13,205 nucleotides of DNA from Pseudomonadota bacterium (lineage in GTDB: Bacteria > Pseudomonadota > Alphaproteobacteria > Reyranellales > Reyranellaceae): the NCBI GenBank assembly GCA_023436825.1, contig JAEZHS010000633.1, forward strand, positions 1-13,205, read 5' to 3'. The translations under genes were made by a program, and so were the position numbers. Shown piece by piece: positions 1 through 6,694 of the stretch (position 1 is the first letter of the stretch; every line of letters begins with the position of its first letter). The notes under the pieces are model-generated. The model worked only from the letters and a program-made list of their open reading frames with translations. It was not told the DNA's origin and searched no databases.

Positions 1-18
1 GACCATGAGATTGATCAT
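1..18 (-). CDS. Start of the next gene in the minus-strand operon (partial, product unknown)
   Basis: An ATG at 18-16 (minus strand) opens a frame that runs off the window, giving MINLMV. It begins two bases after the TAG stop of the solute-binding protein gene upstream. The spacing fits a co-transcribed, translationally coupled gene. In family-5 transporter operons the gene after the binding protein is often the first permease (DppB type), so a permease is a reasonable guess. Six residues cannot confirm it. Confidence 0.35.
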
Positions 19-20
19 GG

Positions 21-1577
21 CTATGCCTTCCCTTTGAGCGTGAGCTCTTCATCCGGCGCCGTGTAGACGAAGCCCTTGATCAGGCCGAAGCCCGACTGGT
101 CGACGCGCGGGCCGACGCCGGAGATGAAGGCGAGCTGCCAGATCGGTGCGTAGATCGCCTTCTCATGCACGAGCTGCTGCAGGCGCTTCAGGATCGCCTC
201 ACGCTTGGTTCGGTCCATCTGCACGGCCTGTTCGGTGAACAACGCGTCGATGTCAGGGTAGCTGCCGTAGACGTAGGTGCCGCCCTTGGCGACGAAGGCC
301 TCGGCGCGCGTGGCGCAGTTGCCGAAGGCACCGGATGCGCCCTGCACGACGTTCTTGAGCTTCTTCTCCGAGTAGGCCTTGAAGAAGGCGGCGCGCTCCA
401 GGGGGCGGAGCTTCACGCGGATGCCGACCTCGCGCAGGTTGTTCAGCGCGACCTCGCCGATATTGGCGTAGGACGTGTCGCAGTAGTAGTCGCCGGCATC
501 GAAGCCGCGCCCGTGGCCGGCGTCGGCCAGGAGCTTGCGGGCACGCTCCGGGTCGTACACGGGCGCGGGTGGCTGCCAGTAGAATTCGAAGTTCTCGGGG
601 AAGATGCTGCCGGTCAGGTGCGAATGGCCGAGTGTCAGCGCCTCGTTCATGGTCTTCAGGTCGAGGGCGAAGCCCACGGCCTGTCGCACGCGGATGTCGT
701 GCCACGGTGACTGCGGGTCCCACTGTTCCGGGAAGTAGAGCCAGAACGGCGCCGAACCCAGCGCCGGCTTGATGGCGAGGCCGGGCGTGCGCAGCAGCTC
801 GTCGGCCAGTTCGCCGCGGATCGAATAGGCGATGTCGACCTCGCCGCGCTGCAGGGCGGCGAGCCGGGTCGATTCGTCCGGGATCACCTTGAAGACCAGC
901 CGCTTGATCGCCGGCTTCTTGCGCCAGTAGCCCTCGAAGGCCTCGCATACCAGCTCGACGCCGGGCGTGAAGGACACGAACCTGTAGGGCCCGGCCCCGA
1001 CCGGTGCCTTCTTGAACCCCTCGTCGCCGACCTGCTCGACATATTTCTTCGGGACGATCCGGCCCGCCCCGCTGGCGCCGGCATAGAAAGTGAGGAAGTC
1101 CGGCCACGGGTCCTTCAGGCGGATGGTCAGTCGGTGCGGATCGTGGATGTCGACGCCCGCGACACGCTCCTTGAGGGGCTTGGCCGCGGCGCCGCGGTAG
1201 CGCTCGAGCGAAAATCTGACGTCCTCGGCCGTCAACGGCTCGCCGTCGTGGAATTTCACGCCTTTGCGCAGCGATAGCGCATAGCTCAACCCGTCGGCTG
1301 ACATGGTGCAGGAGTCCGCCAGGCACGGCGCCATCGGATCGCCGGGCATCGCCTTCAGGACGGCGTCATGCATGGCGTAGAGCAGCATGAAGGGCGTGAT
1401 GATGCCGGAGGTCTCCGCCGGGTCGAACCAGGTCGGCGCCAGCGAGACATGCGCGGCGATGCGCAATTCGTCGTCCGCCGCGGCGCCGGCCGAGCGCATC
1501 GTGGCATCGATCGTGGCGGCCGCGGAAAGACCGAGAAAGCCGCGGCGGGTGGTGGTGCTGAGAGATCGCCAAACCAT
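21..1577 (-). CDS. ABC transporter solute-binding protein, family 5 (peptide/nickel type), paralog 1
   Basis: This 518-residue periplasmic binding protein of the SBP_bac_5 family should capture a solute (in this family peptides, opines, glycosides or nickel complexes) for an ABC importer. The family core is clear: PTWFDPAET at 48-56, LRKGVKFHDGEPLTAEDV at 103-120, and GAGPYRFVSFTPG near 194-207. The N-terminus has a Tat-like TRRGFLG motif (R11-R12). The hydrophobic stretch after it is short and interrupted by Asp24 and Arg28, so export looks weaker than for the two paralogs upstream. The ATG is preceded by AGAGAGG with about 7 bases of spacing. The stop of the upstream paralog lies 13 bases before this start. 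Unlike its sisters it has extra cysteines (90, 211, 421) besides Cys85 and Cys366. The family is certain; the ligand is unknown. Confidence 0.93.
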   Translation of the reverse strand: MVWRSLSTTTRRGFLGLSAAATIDATMRSAGAAADDELRIAAHVSLAPTWFDPAETSGIITPFMLLYAMHDAVLKAMPGDPMAPCLADSCTMSADGLSYALSLRKGVKFHDGEPLTAEDVRFSLERYRGAAAKPLKERVAGVDIHDPHRLTIRLKDPWPDFLTFYAGASGAGRIVPKKYVEQVGDEGFKKAPVGAGPYRFVSFTPGVELVCEAFEGYWRKKPAIKRLVFKVIPDESTRLAALQRGEVDIAYSIRGELADELLRTPGLAIKPALGSAPFWLYFPEQWDPQSPWHDIRVRQAVGFALDLKTMNEALTLGHSHLTGSIFPENFEFYWQPPAPVYDPERARKLLADAGHGRGFDAGDYYCDTSYANIGEVALNNLREVGIRVKLRPLERAAFFKAYSEKKLKNVVQGASGAFGNCATRAEAFVAKGGTYVYGSYPDIDALFTEQAVQMDRTKREAILKRLQQLVHEKAIYAPIWQLAFISGVGPRVDQSGFGLIKGFVYTAPDEELTLKGKA

Positions 1578-1590
1578 GACGGCCTCTCTG

Positions 1591-3177
1591 CTAGGCGTCG
1601 CCTTTCAGGCGGACGTCTTCGTAGGGTGCGGAATACGGATGGCCGGAAATGAGGCCGAACGCCGATTCTTCGACGCGCGATCCCTGGCCGTTGAGGAAAG
1701 CGAGTTGCCAAAGCGGCGCGTACACCGTGCGCTCGTGCACCAACTGCTGCATGCGGTGCAGGATCGCCGTGCGTTTGGCCCGGTCCGTCTCCGCCGCCTG
1801 CTGGGCGAACAATTCGTCGATGTCGGGGTAGTTGCCGTAGACATAGGCGCCGCCTTTGACGACGAAGGTCTCCATGCGCGTGGCGGCGTTGCCGAACGCG
1901 CCGCTGCCGCCCTGGATGAGGTTGCGGTATTTCTTCTCGCCATATTCCTTGGTGAAGGCGGCGCGCTCCATCGGGCGCAGCTTCAGGCGGATGCCCGCCG
2001 CCGTCAGGCTGTTCACCGCCGCCTCGCCGAGATTTGCGTAGGAGGCGTCGCAGAAATATTCGCCGCCGTCGAAGCCGCCGCGGAAGCCGGCTTCCGCCAG
2101 CAGTCGGCGCGCGCCCGCGGGATCGTAGGGGATCTTCGGCGGCTGCCAGTAGAATTCATAATCCTTCGGCACGATGCTGCCGGTGAGCAGCGAATGGCCG
2201 AGCGTGAGCGCCTGGTTGATGCCCTCGCGATCCAGCGCCAGGGTGACGGCCTTGCGCACCCGCTCGTCGGACCATGGCGATTTCGGATCCCACTGGTCGG
2301 CGAAATAGATCCAGAACGGCGAGTTGATCAGCACCGGCTTCAGGGTCAGTCCCCGCGTGCGCTGCAGTTCCTCGGCCAGTTCGCCGCGGATCGAGTAGGC
2401 GATATCCACCTCGCCGCGCTTCAGCGCCGCGAGCCGCGTGGCCTCGTCCGGGATCACCTTCCAGATCAGCCTCTTCACCGTGGGCACCTTGCGCCAGTAG
2501 CCGTCGAACGCTTCCATCACCAGCTCGACGCCGGGAGTGAAGGAGACGAACTTGTACGGCCCCGCGCCGATCGGCTCCTTCTTGAAGCCGTCCTCGCCCA
2601 CGCTCTCGACGTACTTCTTCGGTACGATCCAGCCGGCGCCGGTGACGCTGGAGTAGTAGAGGAGGAAATCGGGCCATGGCCGGTGCAGATGGAAGACGAT
2701 GCGCTGTGGATCGAGCGTCTCCACGCGCGCCACCTTGTCCTTGATGAAGCCCGCGGCATTGCCGCGATAGCGCTCGAAGGAGAATTTCACGTCCTCCGCC
2801 GTCACCTGCTCGCCGTTGTGGAATTTTACGCCGGCCCGCAGCGTGAAGCTGTGACTCAACCCATCGGCAGAGGCGTTGTAGGATTCCGCCAGGCACGGCT
2901 CGGCCGGATTGTCCGGCATCGGCTTCACCAGCCCGTCATGCAATGCATAGAGCAGCATGAAGGGCGTGACTATGCCCGGCGTTTCCGCCGGATCGAACCA
3001 GGTCGGCGCCAGCGAGATATGCGCGGCATAGACCAGTGGGCCGCGCGCCGCCCCGGCCGGCGCTGCGCCGGCCGCCAGGACGCCGAGCGCGGTCAGGCCT
3101 AGCAACTCGCGCCGCGTGGCGCGCATATGGGTTGTGCTCGAGACGCGAATGCGTGGATGACGTAGGGACGAACGCAT
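1591..3177 (-). CDS. ABC transporter solute-binding protein, family 5, paralog 2
   Basis: A 528-residue SBP_bac_5 protein, the middle member of the tandem trio and colinear with paralog 1 at an offset of 10 residues. A Tat motif TRRELLG (R22-R23) precedes a hydrophobic stretch, with probable cleavage near residue 44 (AGAA). Family blocks include PTWFDPAET at 58-66 and a GVKFHNGEQVTAEDV block. The chosen ATG has AGGGAG about 7 bases upstream, inside the 16-base gap after paralog 3. An in-frame ATG at 3126-3124 (MRATRRELL) would still keep the whole Tat signal and is an alternative start. The only cysteines seen are Cys95 and Cys376, both shared with the sisters. It should serve the same importer as paralogs 1 and 3, or lend it another specificity. 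The ligand is unknown. Confidence 0.93.
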   Translation of the reverse strand: MRSSLRHPRIRVSSTTHMRATRRELLGLTALGVLAAGAAPAGAARGPLVYAAHISLAPTWFDPAETPGIVTPFMLLYALHDGLVKPMPDNPAEPCLAESYNASADGLSHSFTLRAGVKFHNGEQVTAEDVKFSFERYRGNAAGFIKDKVARVETLDPQRIVFHLHRPWPDFLLYYSSVTGAGWIVPKKYVESVGEDGFKKEPIGAGPYKFVSFTPGVELVMEAFDGYWRKVPTVKRLIWKVIPDEATRLAALKRGEVDIAYSIRGELAEELQRTRGLTLKPVLINSPFWIYFADQWDPKSPWSDERVRKAVTLALDREGINQALTLGHSLLTGSIVPKDYEFYWQPPKIPYDPAGARRLLAEAGFRGGFDGGEYFCDASYANLGEAAVNSLTAAGIRLKLRPMERAAFTKEYGEKKYRNLIQGGSGAFGNAATRMETFVVKGGAYVYGNYPDIDELFAQQAAETDRAKRTAILHRMQQLVHERTVYAPLWQLAFLNGQGSRVEESAFGLISGHPYSAPYEDVRLKGDA

Positions 3178-3193
3178 GGGTCACTCCCTGTTG

Positions 3194-4801
3194 TCAGCTC
3201 TGCTTGATGGTCACGTCCTCGTAGGGTGCGGAATAGGCATGGCCGCGGATCAGGCCGAGGGCGGGTTCGCCCACGCGCTTGCCCGTGCCGTTGATGAAGG
3301 CGAGCTGCCAGATCGGCGCATAGACCGACTTTTCATGCAGGATCTGCTGGATGCGATGCAGCATGGCCGTGCGCTTGGCGACGTCGAGCTCGGTCGCCTG
3401 GCCCGCGAACAGATCGTCGATCTCCGGATAGCTGCCATAGGCGTAGGCGCCGCCCCTGGCCGCGAAGGCGTCCAGCCGCGTCGCGGCGTTGCCGAAGGCG
3501 CCGGACGAGCCCTGGATGATGTTCTTGAGCTTCTTTTCGGAATAGGCGGCGAAGAAGGCGGCGCGCTCCAGCGGCCGGAGCTTCACGCGGATGCCGGCCT
3601 CCTGGAAGTTGTTGATCACCGCCTCGGCGAGGTTGGCGTAGGTGGAATCGCAATAGTAGTCGCCGGCGTCGAAGCCGTTGCGCAGGCCCGCGTCCGCCAG
3701 GAGCTTCTTGGCCCTGGCGAGGTCGTAGGTTGCGGCCGGTGCCTTCCAGTAGAAATCGAAGCTGTCGGGGATGATGCTGTTGGTGATCGGCGAATAGCCC
3801 AGCGTCAGCGCCTCGGAAATCGACTTGTAGTCGATGGCCAGGCGGGCCGCCTCACGCACCCGCTGGTCGTGCCACGGCGACCTGGGGTCCCACTGGTCGG
3901 GGAAGTAGACCCAGAAAGTGCCCTGGATCACCACCGGCTTGAGCGCCAGGCCGGGTGTTTTCTGCAGCTCCTCCGCGAGCTCGCCGCGGATCGAGTAGGC
4001 GAGATCGACCTCGCCGCGCTTCAGGGCGGCGAGCCGCGTCGCCTCCTCGGGCACAACCTTGAAGACCAGGCGCTTCACGGCCGGTACCTTGCGCCAGTAG
4101 CCGTCGAACGCGTCGACCACCAGGTCCACGCCAGGCGTGAAGGACACGAACTTGTAAGGCCCGGCGCCGACCGGCGCCTTCTTGTAACCGTCCTCGCCAA
4201 CCTGCTGCACGTACTTCTTCGGGACAATCCAACCCGCGCCGGTGGCCGAGCTGTAGAAGGTCAGGAAGTCCGGCCACGGCTTGGTCAGCACGAAGCGCAC
4301 GCGGCGCTCGTCCGGCGTCTCGACGGCCTTGATGCGCTCCTTCATCAGCGCCGCCGAGGTGCCGCGATAGCGCTCGAACGAGAATTTGACGTCCTCCGAC
4401 GTCACCGGCTCGCCGTTGTGGAACTTCGCCCCGGCGCGAATCGTGAACTCGTAGCTGAGGCCGTCGGGCGCCGCCTTCCAGCCCTCGGCCAGGCAGGGCT
4501 CGTTGGCGTTGCCGGGCATCGGCTTCACCATGGCATCGTGCAGGGCGTACATCAGCAGGAAGGGCGTGATCATGCCCGGCGTCTCGGCCGGATCGAACCA
4601 CGTCGGCGCCAGCGAGAAATGCACCGCCCAGGTGAGCTGTCCCTGCGGGGTGTTGGCCCTTGCCGTGCGTTGTCCGGTGGAGATCAGCCCGAGCGCCGTA
4701 AGCGCGAACAAGCTCCTGCGGCTGAAATCGGGTGTCGAACGGCCAAGCGAGTTGATGCCGCCTGCTCGGCCATATGCGTCTGGTCTTGCCTTCCCGTCCA
4801 T
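3194..4801 (-). CDS. ABC transporter solute-binding protein, family 5, paralog 3 (first gene of the operon)
   Basis: A 535-residue SBP_bac_5 protein and the promoter-proximal member of the trio. It has a long n-region, then a Tat motif SRRSLFAL (R28-R29), a hydrophobic core and a likely cleavage site after ARA at 47-49. Family blocks are PTWFDPAET at 66-74, an AGAKFHNGEPVTSEDV block and GAGPYKFVSFTPG. The ATG is preceded by GGGAGG with about 7 bases of spacing. The cysteines seen are the two conserved ones (about 103 and 384). Over 50 bases its DNA matches paralog 1 at 47 positions (3551-3600 against 381-430), which points to recent duplication or gene conversion. It transcribes away from the Bug-type gene, so the region 4802-5066 should hold its promoter. 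The substrate cannot be read from the sequence. Confidence 0.93.
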   Translation of the reverse strand: MDGKARPDAYGRAGGINSLGRSTPDFSRRSLFALTALGLISTGQRTARANTPQGQLTWAVHFSLAPTWFDPAETPGMITPFLLMYALHDAMVKPMPGNANEPCLAEGWKAAPDGLSYEFTIRAGAKFHNGEPVTSEDVKFSFERYRGTSAALMKERIKAVETPDERRVRFVLTKPWPDFLTFYSSATGAGWIVPKKYVQQVGEDGYKKAPVGAGPYKFVSFTPGVDLVVDAFDGYWRKVPAVKRLVFKVVPEEATRLAALKRGEVDLAYSIRGELAEELQKTPGLALKPVVIQGTFWVYFPDQWDPRSPWHDQRVREAARLAIDYKSISEALTLGYSPITNSIIPDSFDFYWKAPAATYDLARAKKLLADAGLRNGFDAGDYYCDSTYANLAEAVINNFQEAGIRVKLRPLERAAFFAAYSEKKLKNIIQGSSGAFGNAATRLDAFAARGGAYAYGSYPEIDDLFAGQATELDVAKRTAMLHRIQQILHEKSVYAPIWQLAFINGTGKRVGEPALGLIRGHAYSAPYEDVTIKQS

Positions 4802-4876
4802 TGTTGCCTCCCAGCCGACCCCTTTTGGTGGGGCCTTGCTTTTTGCAATGTCGGAATCGAAAGGACGTGACTGACT

Positions 4877-4906
4877 CTTAGGTTCTAAGCCTCGCGACGT
4901 GCGAGG
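4877..4906. promoter_or_regulatory. Two adjacent dyads in the divergent intergenic region
   Basis: The 265-base gap between the divergent starts (4801 and 5067) holds two perfect inverted repeats back to back: CTTAG-GTT-CTAAG (4877-4889) and CCTCGC-GACGT-GCGAGG (4890-4906). They could be operator half-sites for a dimeric regulator, or a tandem hairpin. A third, weaker dyad, CTTGCC/GGCAAG, spans 4932-4956. I found no convincing -35/-10 pair on either strand, so promoter positions are left open. Confidence 0.3.
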
Positions 4907-5066
4907 AACGCTGTGCTGCCTCCTTGGTGCTCTTGCCGATGGACGTTAAGGGCAAGGCCGGCATCGGGCAACGGAATTCCGCGGACCAAGCGCGTGAGAG
5001 AGAGGTGATGGCTTGCCTCGTGCACGCGGCCGTGGTCAGAGTCCGTCAAACAGGGAGTGGGGAAGC

Positions 5067-6044
5067 ATGAGTAGCCTTACGCGACGGGGCGTCCTCGTTG
5101 GCGCGTTCGCCTTGCCGTTGGCAGGGGCCAGCGCCGCGCGGGCGCAGGCGAAGTTTCCGGATCGGCCGATCCGGCTGATCATTCCATGGGCCGCTGGCGG
5201 GCCCGCGGATGCCGGCTTCCGCATCATGGCGCAGTCGGTGTCGAAGAAGTTCGGCCAGCAGGTGGTGGTCGACAACAAGGCTGGCGCCTCGGGTATCCTG
5301 GGCGCGATGGCGCTCCAGGAGGCCAAGCCCGACGGCTACACGATCTCCCAGATGCACATGAGCGTGCTGCGCCAACCGCTGCTGAACAAGCAGCTCACCT
5401 ACAATCCGGTCACCGACCTCACCTACATCCTTCAGATCACTGGCTACGTCATGGGCGTGGTGGTCCGTGCCGACGCGCCGTGGAAGACGCTGCCCGAGCT
5501 GCTGGCCTACGCCAAGGCCAACCCCGGCAAGCTGAACTGGGGCACGCTCGGCATCGGCTCGACCCAGCATCTCGCCATGGAGCGGGTCGGCATCGCTCAG
5601 GGCGGCCTCAGCTGGACGCATGCGCCCTATCGCGGCACGGCCGACACGCTGCGCGCCCTGCTGGGCGGCGAGATCGACTTCGCCTCCGAGGCGTCGGGCT
5701 GGGCGCCGATGGTCCAGGCGGGGCAGTTGCGCCTGCTGGCGGTCTTCACCAGCGAACGCGCCAAGCGCTTTCCCGACGCGCCGACCGTCAAGGAGCTGGG
5801 AATCGACGTGATCGTCGAGAGCCCGGGCGGCGTGATCGGCCCGAAGGGCATGGACTCCGCCGTGGTGGCTGTGCTGGGCGATGCCTTTCGCGTCGCCGCC
5901 CAGGAACCCGAGCACGTGAAATTCCTCGAGAACATGGACCAGCCGCTGATCCTCCTCGACAGCGCCGCCTACAAGGCGGCGATGGCCAAGACCTACGAGG
6001 AGGAGAAGGAGTTGCTGCGCCGTCTGAACCTGTTGCCTGCATAA
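5067..6044 (+). CDS. Bug/TctC-family periplasmic solute-binding protein
   Basis: This 325-residue protein belongs to the Bug (Bordetella uptake gene, TctC) family of periplasmic receptors. These usually bind carboxylates or other small organic solutes for a tripartite tricarboxylate transporter. A Tat motif LTRRGVLVGA lies at residues 4-13, with probable cleavage after ARA (24-26). The family signature PWAAGGPAD is at 40-48, followed by a FGQQVVVDNKAGASG block, a KPDGYT block and, later, YRGTADTLRALLGGEIDF. ATG 5067 is chosen because it sits directly before the Tat signal and after GGGAG and GGGGAA sequences. A TTG at 5013 would add 18 unlikely residues. No TctA or TctB membrane gene is in the window, which is common for this family in bacteria with many Bug paralogs. 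The next gene starts 18 bases downstream. Confidence 0.92.
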   Translation: MSSLTRRGVLVGAFALPLAGASAARAQAKFPDRPIRLIIPWAAGGPADAGFRIMAQSVSKKFGQQVVVDNKAGASGILGAMALQEAKPDGYTISQMHMSVLRQPLLNKQLTYNPVTDLTYILQITGYVMGVVVRADAPWKTLPELLAYAKANPGKLNWGTLGIGSTQHLAMERVGIAQGGLSWTHAPYRGTADTLRALLGGEIDFASEASGWAPMVQAGQLRLLAVFTSERAKRFPDAPTVKELGIDVIVESPGGVIGPKGMDSAVVAVLGDAFRVAAQEPEHVKFLENMDQPLILLDSAAYKAAMAKTYEEEKELLRRLNLLPA

Positions 6045-6062
6045 CAACACCGGGAGGTCGCC

Positions 6063-6338
6063 ATGTCGGAAGAGCGCAAGAAGGTCATGCAGCGTTTCGA
6101 GGATCGTCTGGCCCGGCTCGAGGCGCTGCGCCACGAGATGCCGGCGCGCTGGCAGATCTTCCACCTGCACAACGCGCTGAACGCCCTGCCGCACGACCAC
6201 GATACGGCCGACCTGCATCTCGACGAATTCGACCGCCACGACCTTGCCAAGGAGTATCCCGAACTCGAGGCCGACAAGGTGCCGACGGTCGACGAGATCA
6301 GGTCGCGGTTCGACAGCATCGCAGGCGGATTGCTTTAG
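6063..6338 (+). CDS. Conserved-looking hypothetical protein, 91 residues, His-rich
   Basis: I do not recognise this family. The frame starts with ATG after a strong GGGAGG ribosome-binding site and begins 18 bases after the Bug-type stop, so it is very likely co-transcribed with it. The protein has no signal peptide and no membrane segment. Residues 1-25 are highly charged and probably helical (RFEDRLARLEALRHEM region). The middle holds seven histidines (24, 34, 36, 44, 46, 52, 59), several in HxH pairs among acidic residues, which could bind a metal or simply be a charged helical surface. The C-terminal part (VPTVDEIRSRF) looks like an amphipathic helix. It is probably a small cytoplasmic protein linked to metabolism of the Bug ligand. 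That role is inferred from position only. Confidence 0.75.
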   Translation: MSEERKKVMQRFEDRLARLEALRHEMPARWQIFHLHNALNALPHDHDTADLHLDEFDRHDLAKEYPELEADKVPTVDEIRSRFDSIAGGLL

Positions 6339-6350
6339 GTTCCCTCATAT

Positions 6351-6373
6351 TCCTCTCCCCAAGGGGAAGAGGA
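6351..6373. terminator. Hairpin after the Bug operon (terminator or intergenic repeat)
   Basis: TCCTCTCCC pairs with GGGAAGAGGA (nine base pairs, one bulged A at 6367, loop CAAG). It begins 12 bases after the stop of the 91-residue gene and lies between convergent genes. No T-run follows on the plus strand, so intrinsic termination is uncertain. CCTCTCCCC/GGGGAGAGG palindromes are common intergenic repeats in alphaproteobacteria (from memory), and this may be one of them. Confidence 0.35.
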
Positions 6374-6410
6374 GGATGACGGCGAGACCATGAGCCGCTA
6401 CCGCGAAATT

Positions 6411-6425
6411 CGCCGCAACGCGGCG
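6411..6425 (-). terminator. Possible hairpin downstream of the zinc-ribbon gene
   Basis: CGCCGC-AAC-GCGGCG is a perfect six-base-pair stem with a three-base loop, 15 bases past the stop of the minus-strand zinc-ribbon gene. On the minus strand AATTTCG follows it, which is only weakly T-rich. It may terminate that transcript; evidence is thin. Confidence 0.2.
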
Positions 6426-6439
6426 GAGCGCCAGCGCAG

Positions 6440-6628
6440 TCAGGCGTCGGCGGTGACCGGGGCGGCGCTGCCGCAGTGGTTGCAGCTCAGGCTGTTCGAG
6501 GCGCGCAGGCCATCGCAGGTCGGGCAGTAGCCGATGCCGATATAGAGCGGCCGCCGCCGTGCCTGCTCGCGCGCCGGCCCGAAAATGGCGTGGTGCACGG
6601 CCTGCAACCAGTCCAAGCGCAATCTCAT
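6440..6628 (-). CDS. Small zinc-ribbon protein, 62 residues
   Basis: The 62-residue product ends in a clear zinc-ribbon pattern, CPTC at 35-38 and CNHC at 49-52 (C-X2-C-X10-C-X2-C), the second followed by Gly as usual in zinc knuckles. The first 30 residues are basic and contain LDWLQAVHHAIFGPARE, probably a helix. Such proteins may bind nucleic acid or partner proteins; no specific role can be assigned. It points toward the Bug operon and away from the LysR gene. Its ribosome-binding site is weak (GCAGAG just before ATG). The paired cysteine motif in a frame that is closed on both sides is the main reason to call it real. A plus-strand frame overlaps it but shows no protein features. Confidence 0.6.
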   Translation of the reverse strand: MRLRLDWLQAVHHAIFGPAREQARRRPLYIGIGYCPTCDGLRASNSLSCNHCGSAAPVTADA

Positions 6629-6694
6629 CTCTGCAGTCTATCCCCGGACGAGGCCCATCGATAGCGGCCTTCGCTTACCCTATGCTCGGCCGGC

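Noticed and set aside
1387..3102. Long plus-strand open frames opposite the minus-strand binding proteins (also 3176-4870 and 165-710)
   Set aside because: They are antisense images of GC-rich codons, with Arg/Ala/Gly-rich products showing no domain, while the minus-strand frames carry complete family motifs and ribosome-binding sites.
4819..4833. CCCC-N7-GGGG hairpin in the leader of the binding-protein trio
   Set aside because: A four-base stem is too short to support a riboswitch or attenuator call.
5013..5066. TTG start extending the Bug-type protein by 18 residues
   Set aside because: The extension places charged residues before the Tat motif and lacks a good ribosome-binding site; ATG 5067 directly precedes the signal.
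5046..6239. A 397-residue minus-strand frame opposite the Bug gene, and a 397-residue plus-strand frame at 5186-6379
   Set aside because: Both are low-complexity shadow translations without recognisable motifs; the Bug frame explains the region.
6390..6530. Short plus-strand frame MSRYREIRRNAAERQ... across the zinc-ribbon gene
   Set aside because: It has no properly spaced ribosome-binding site and runs antisense to the Cys-X2-Cys frame, which has protein-level evidence.
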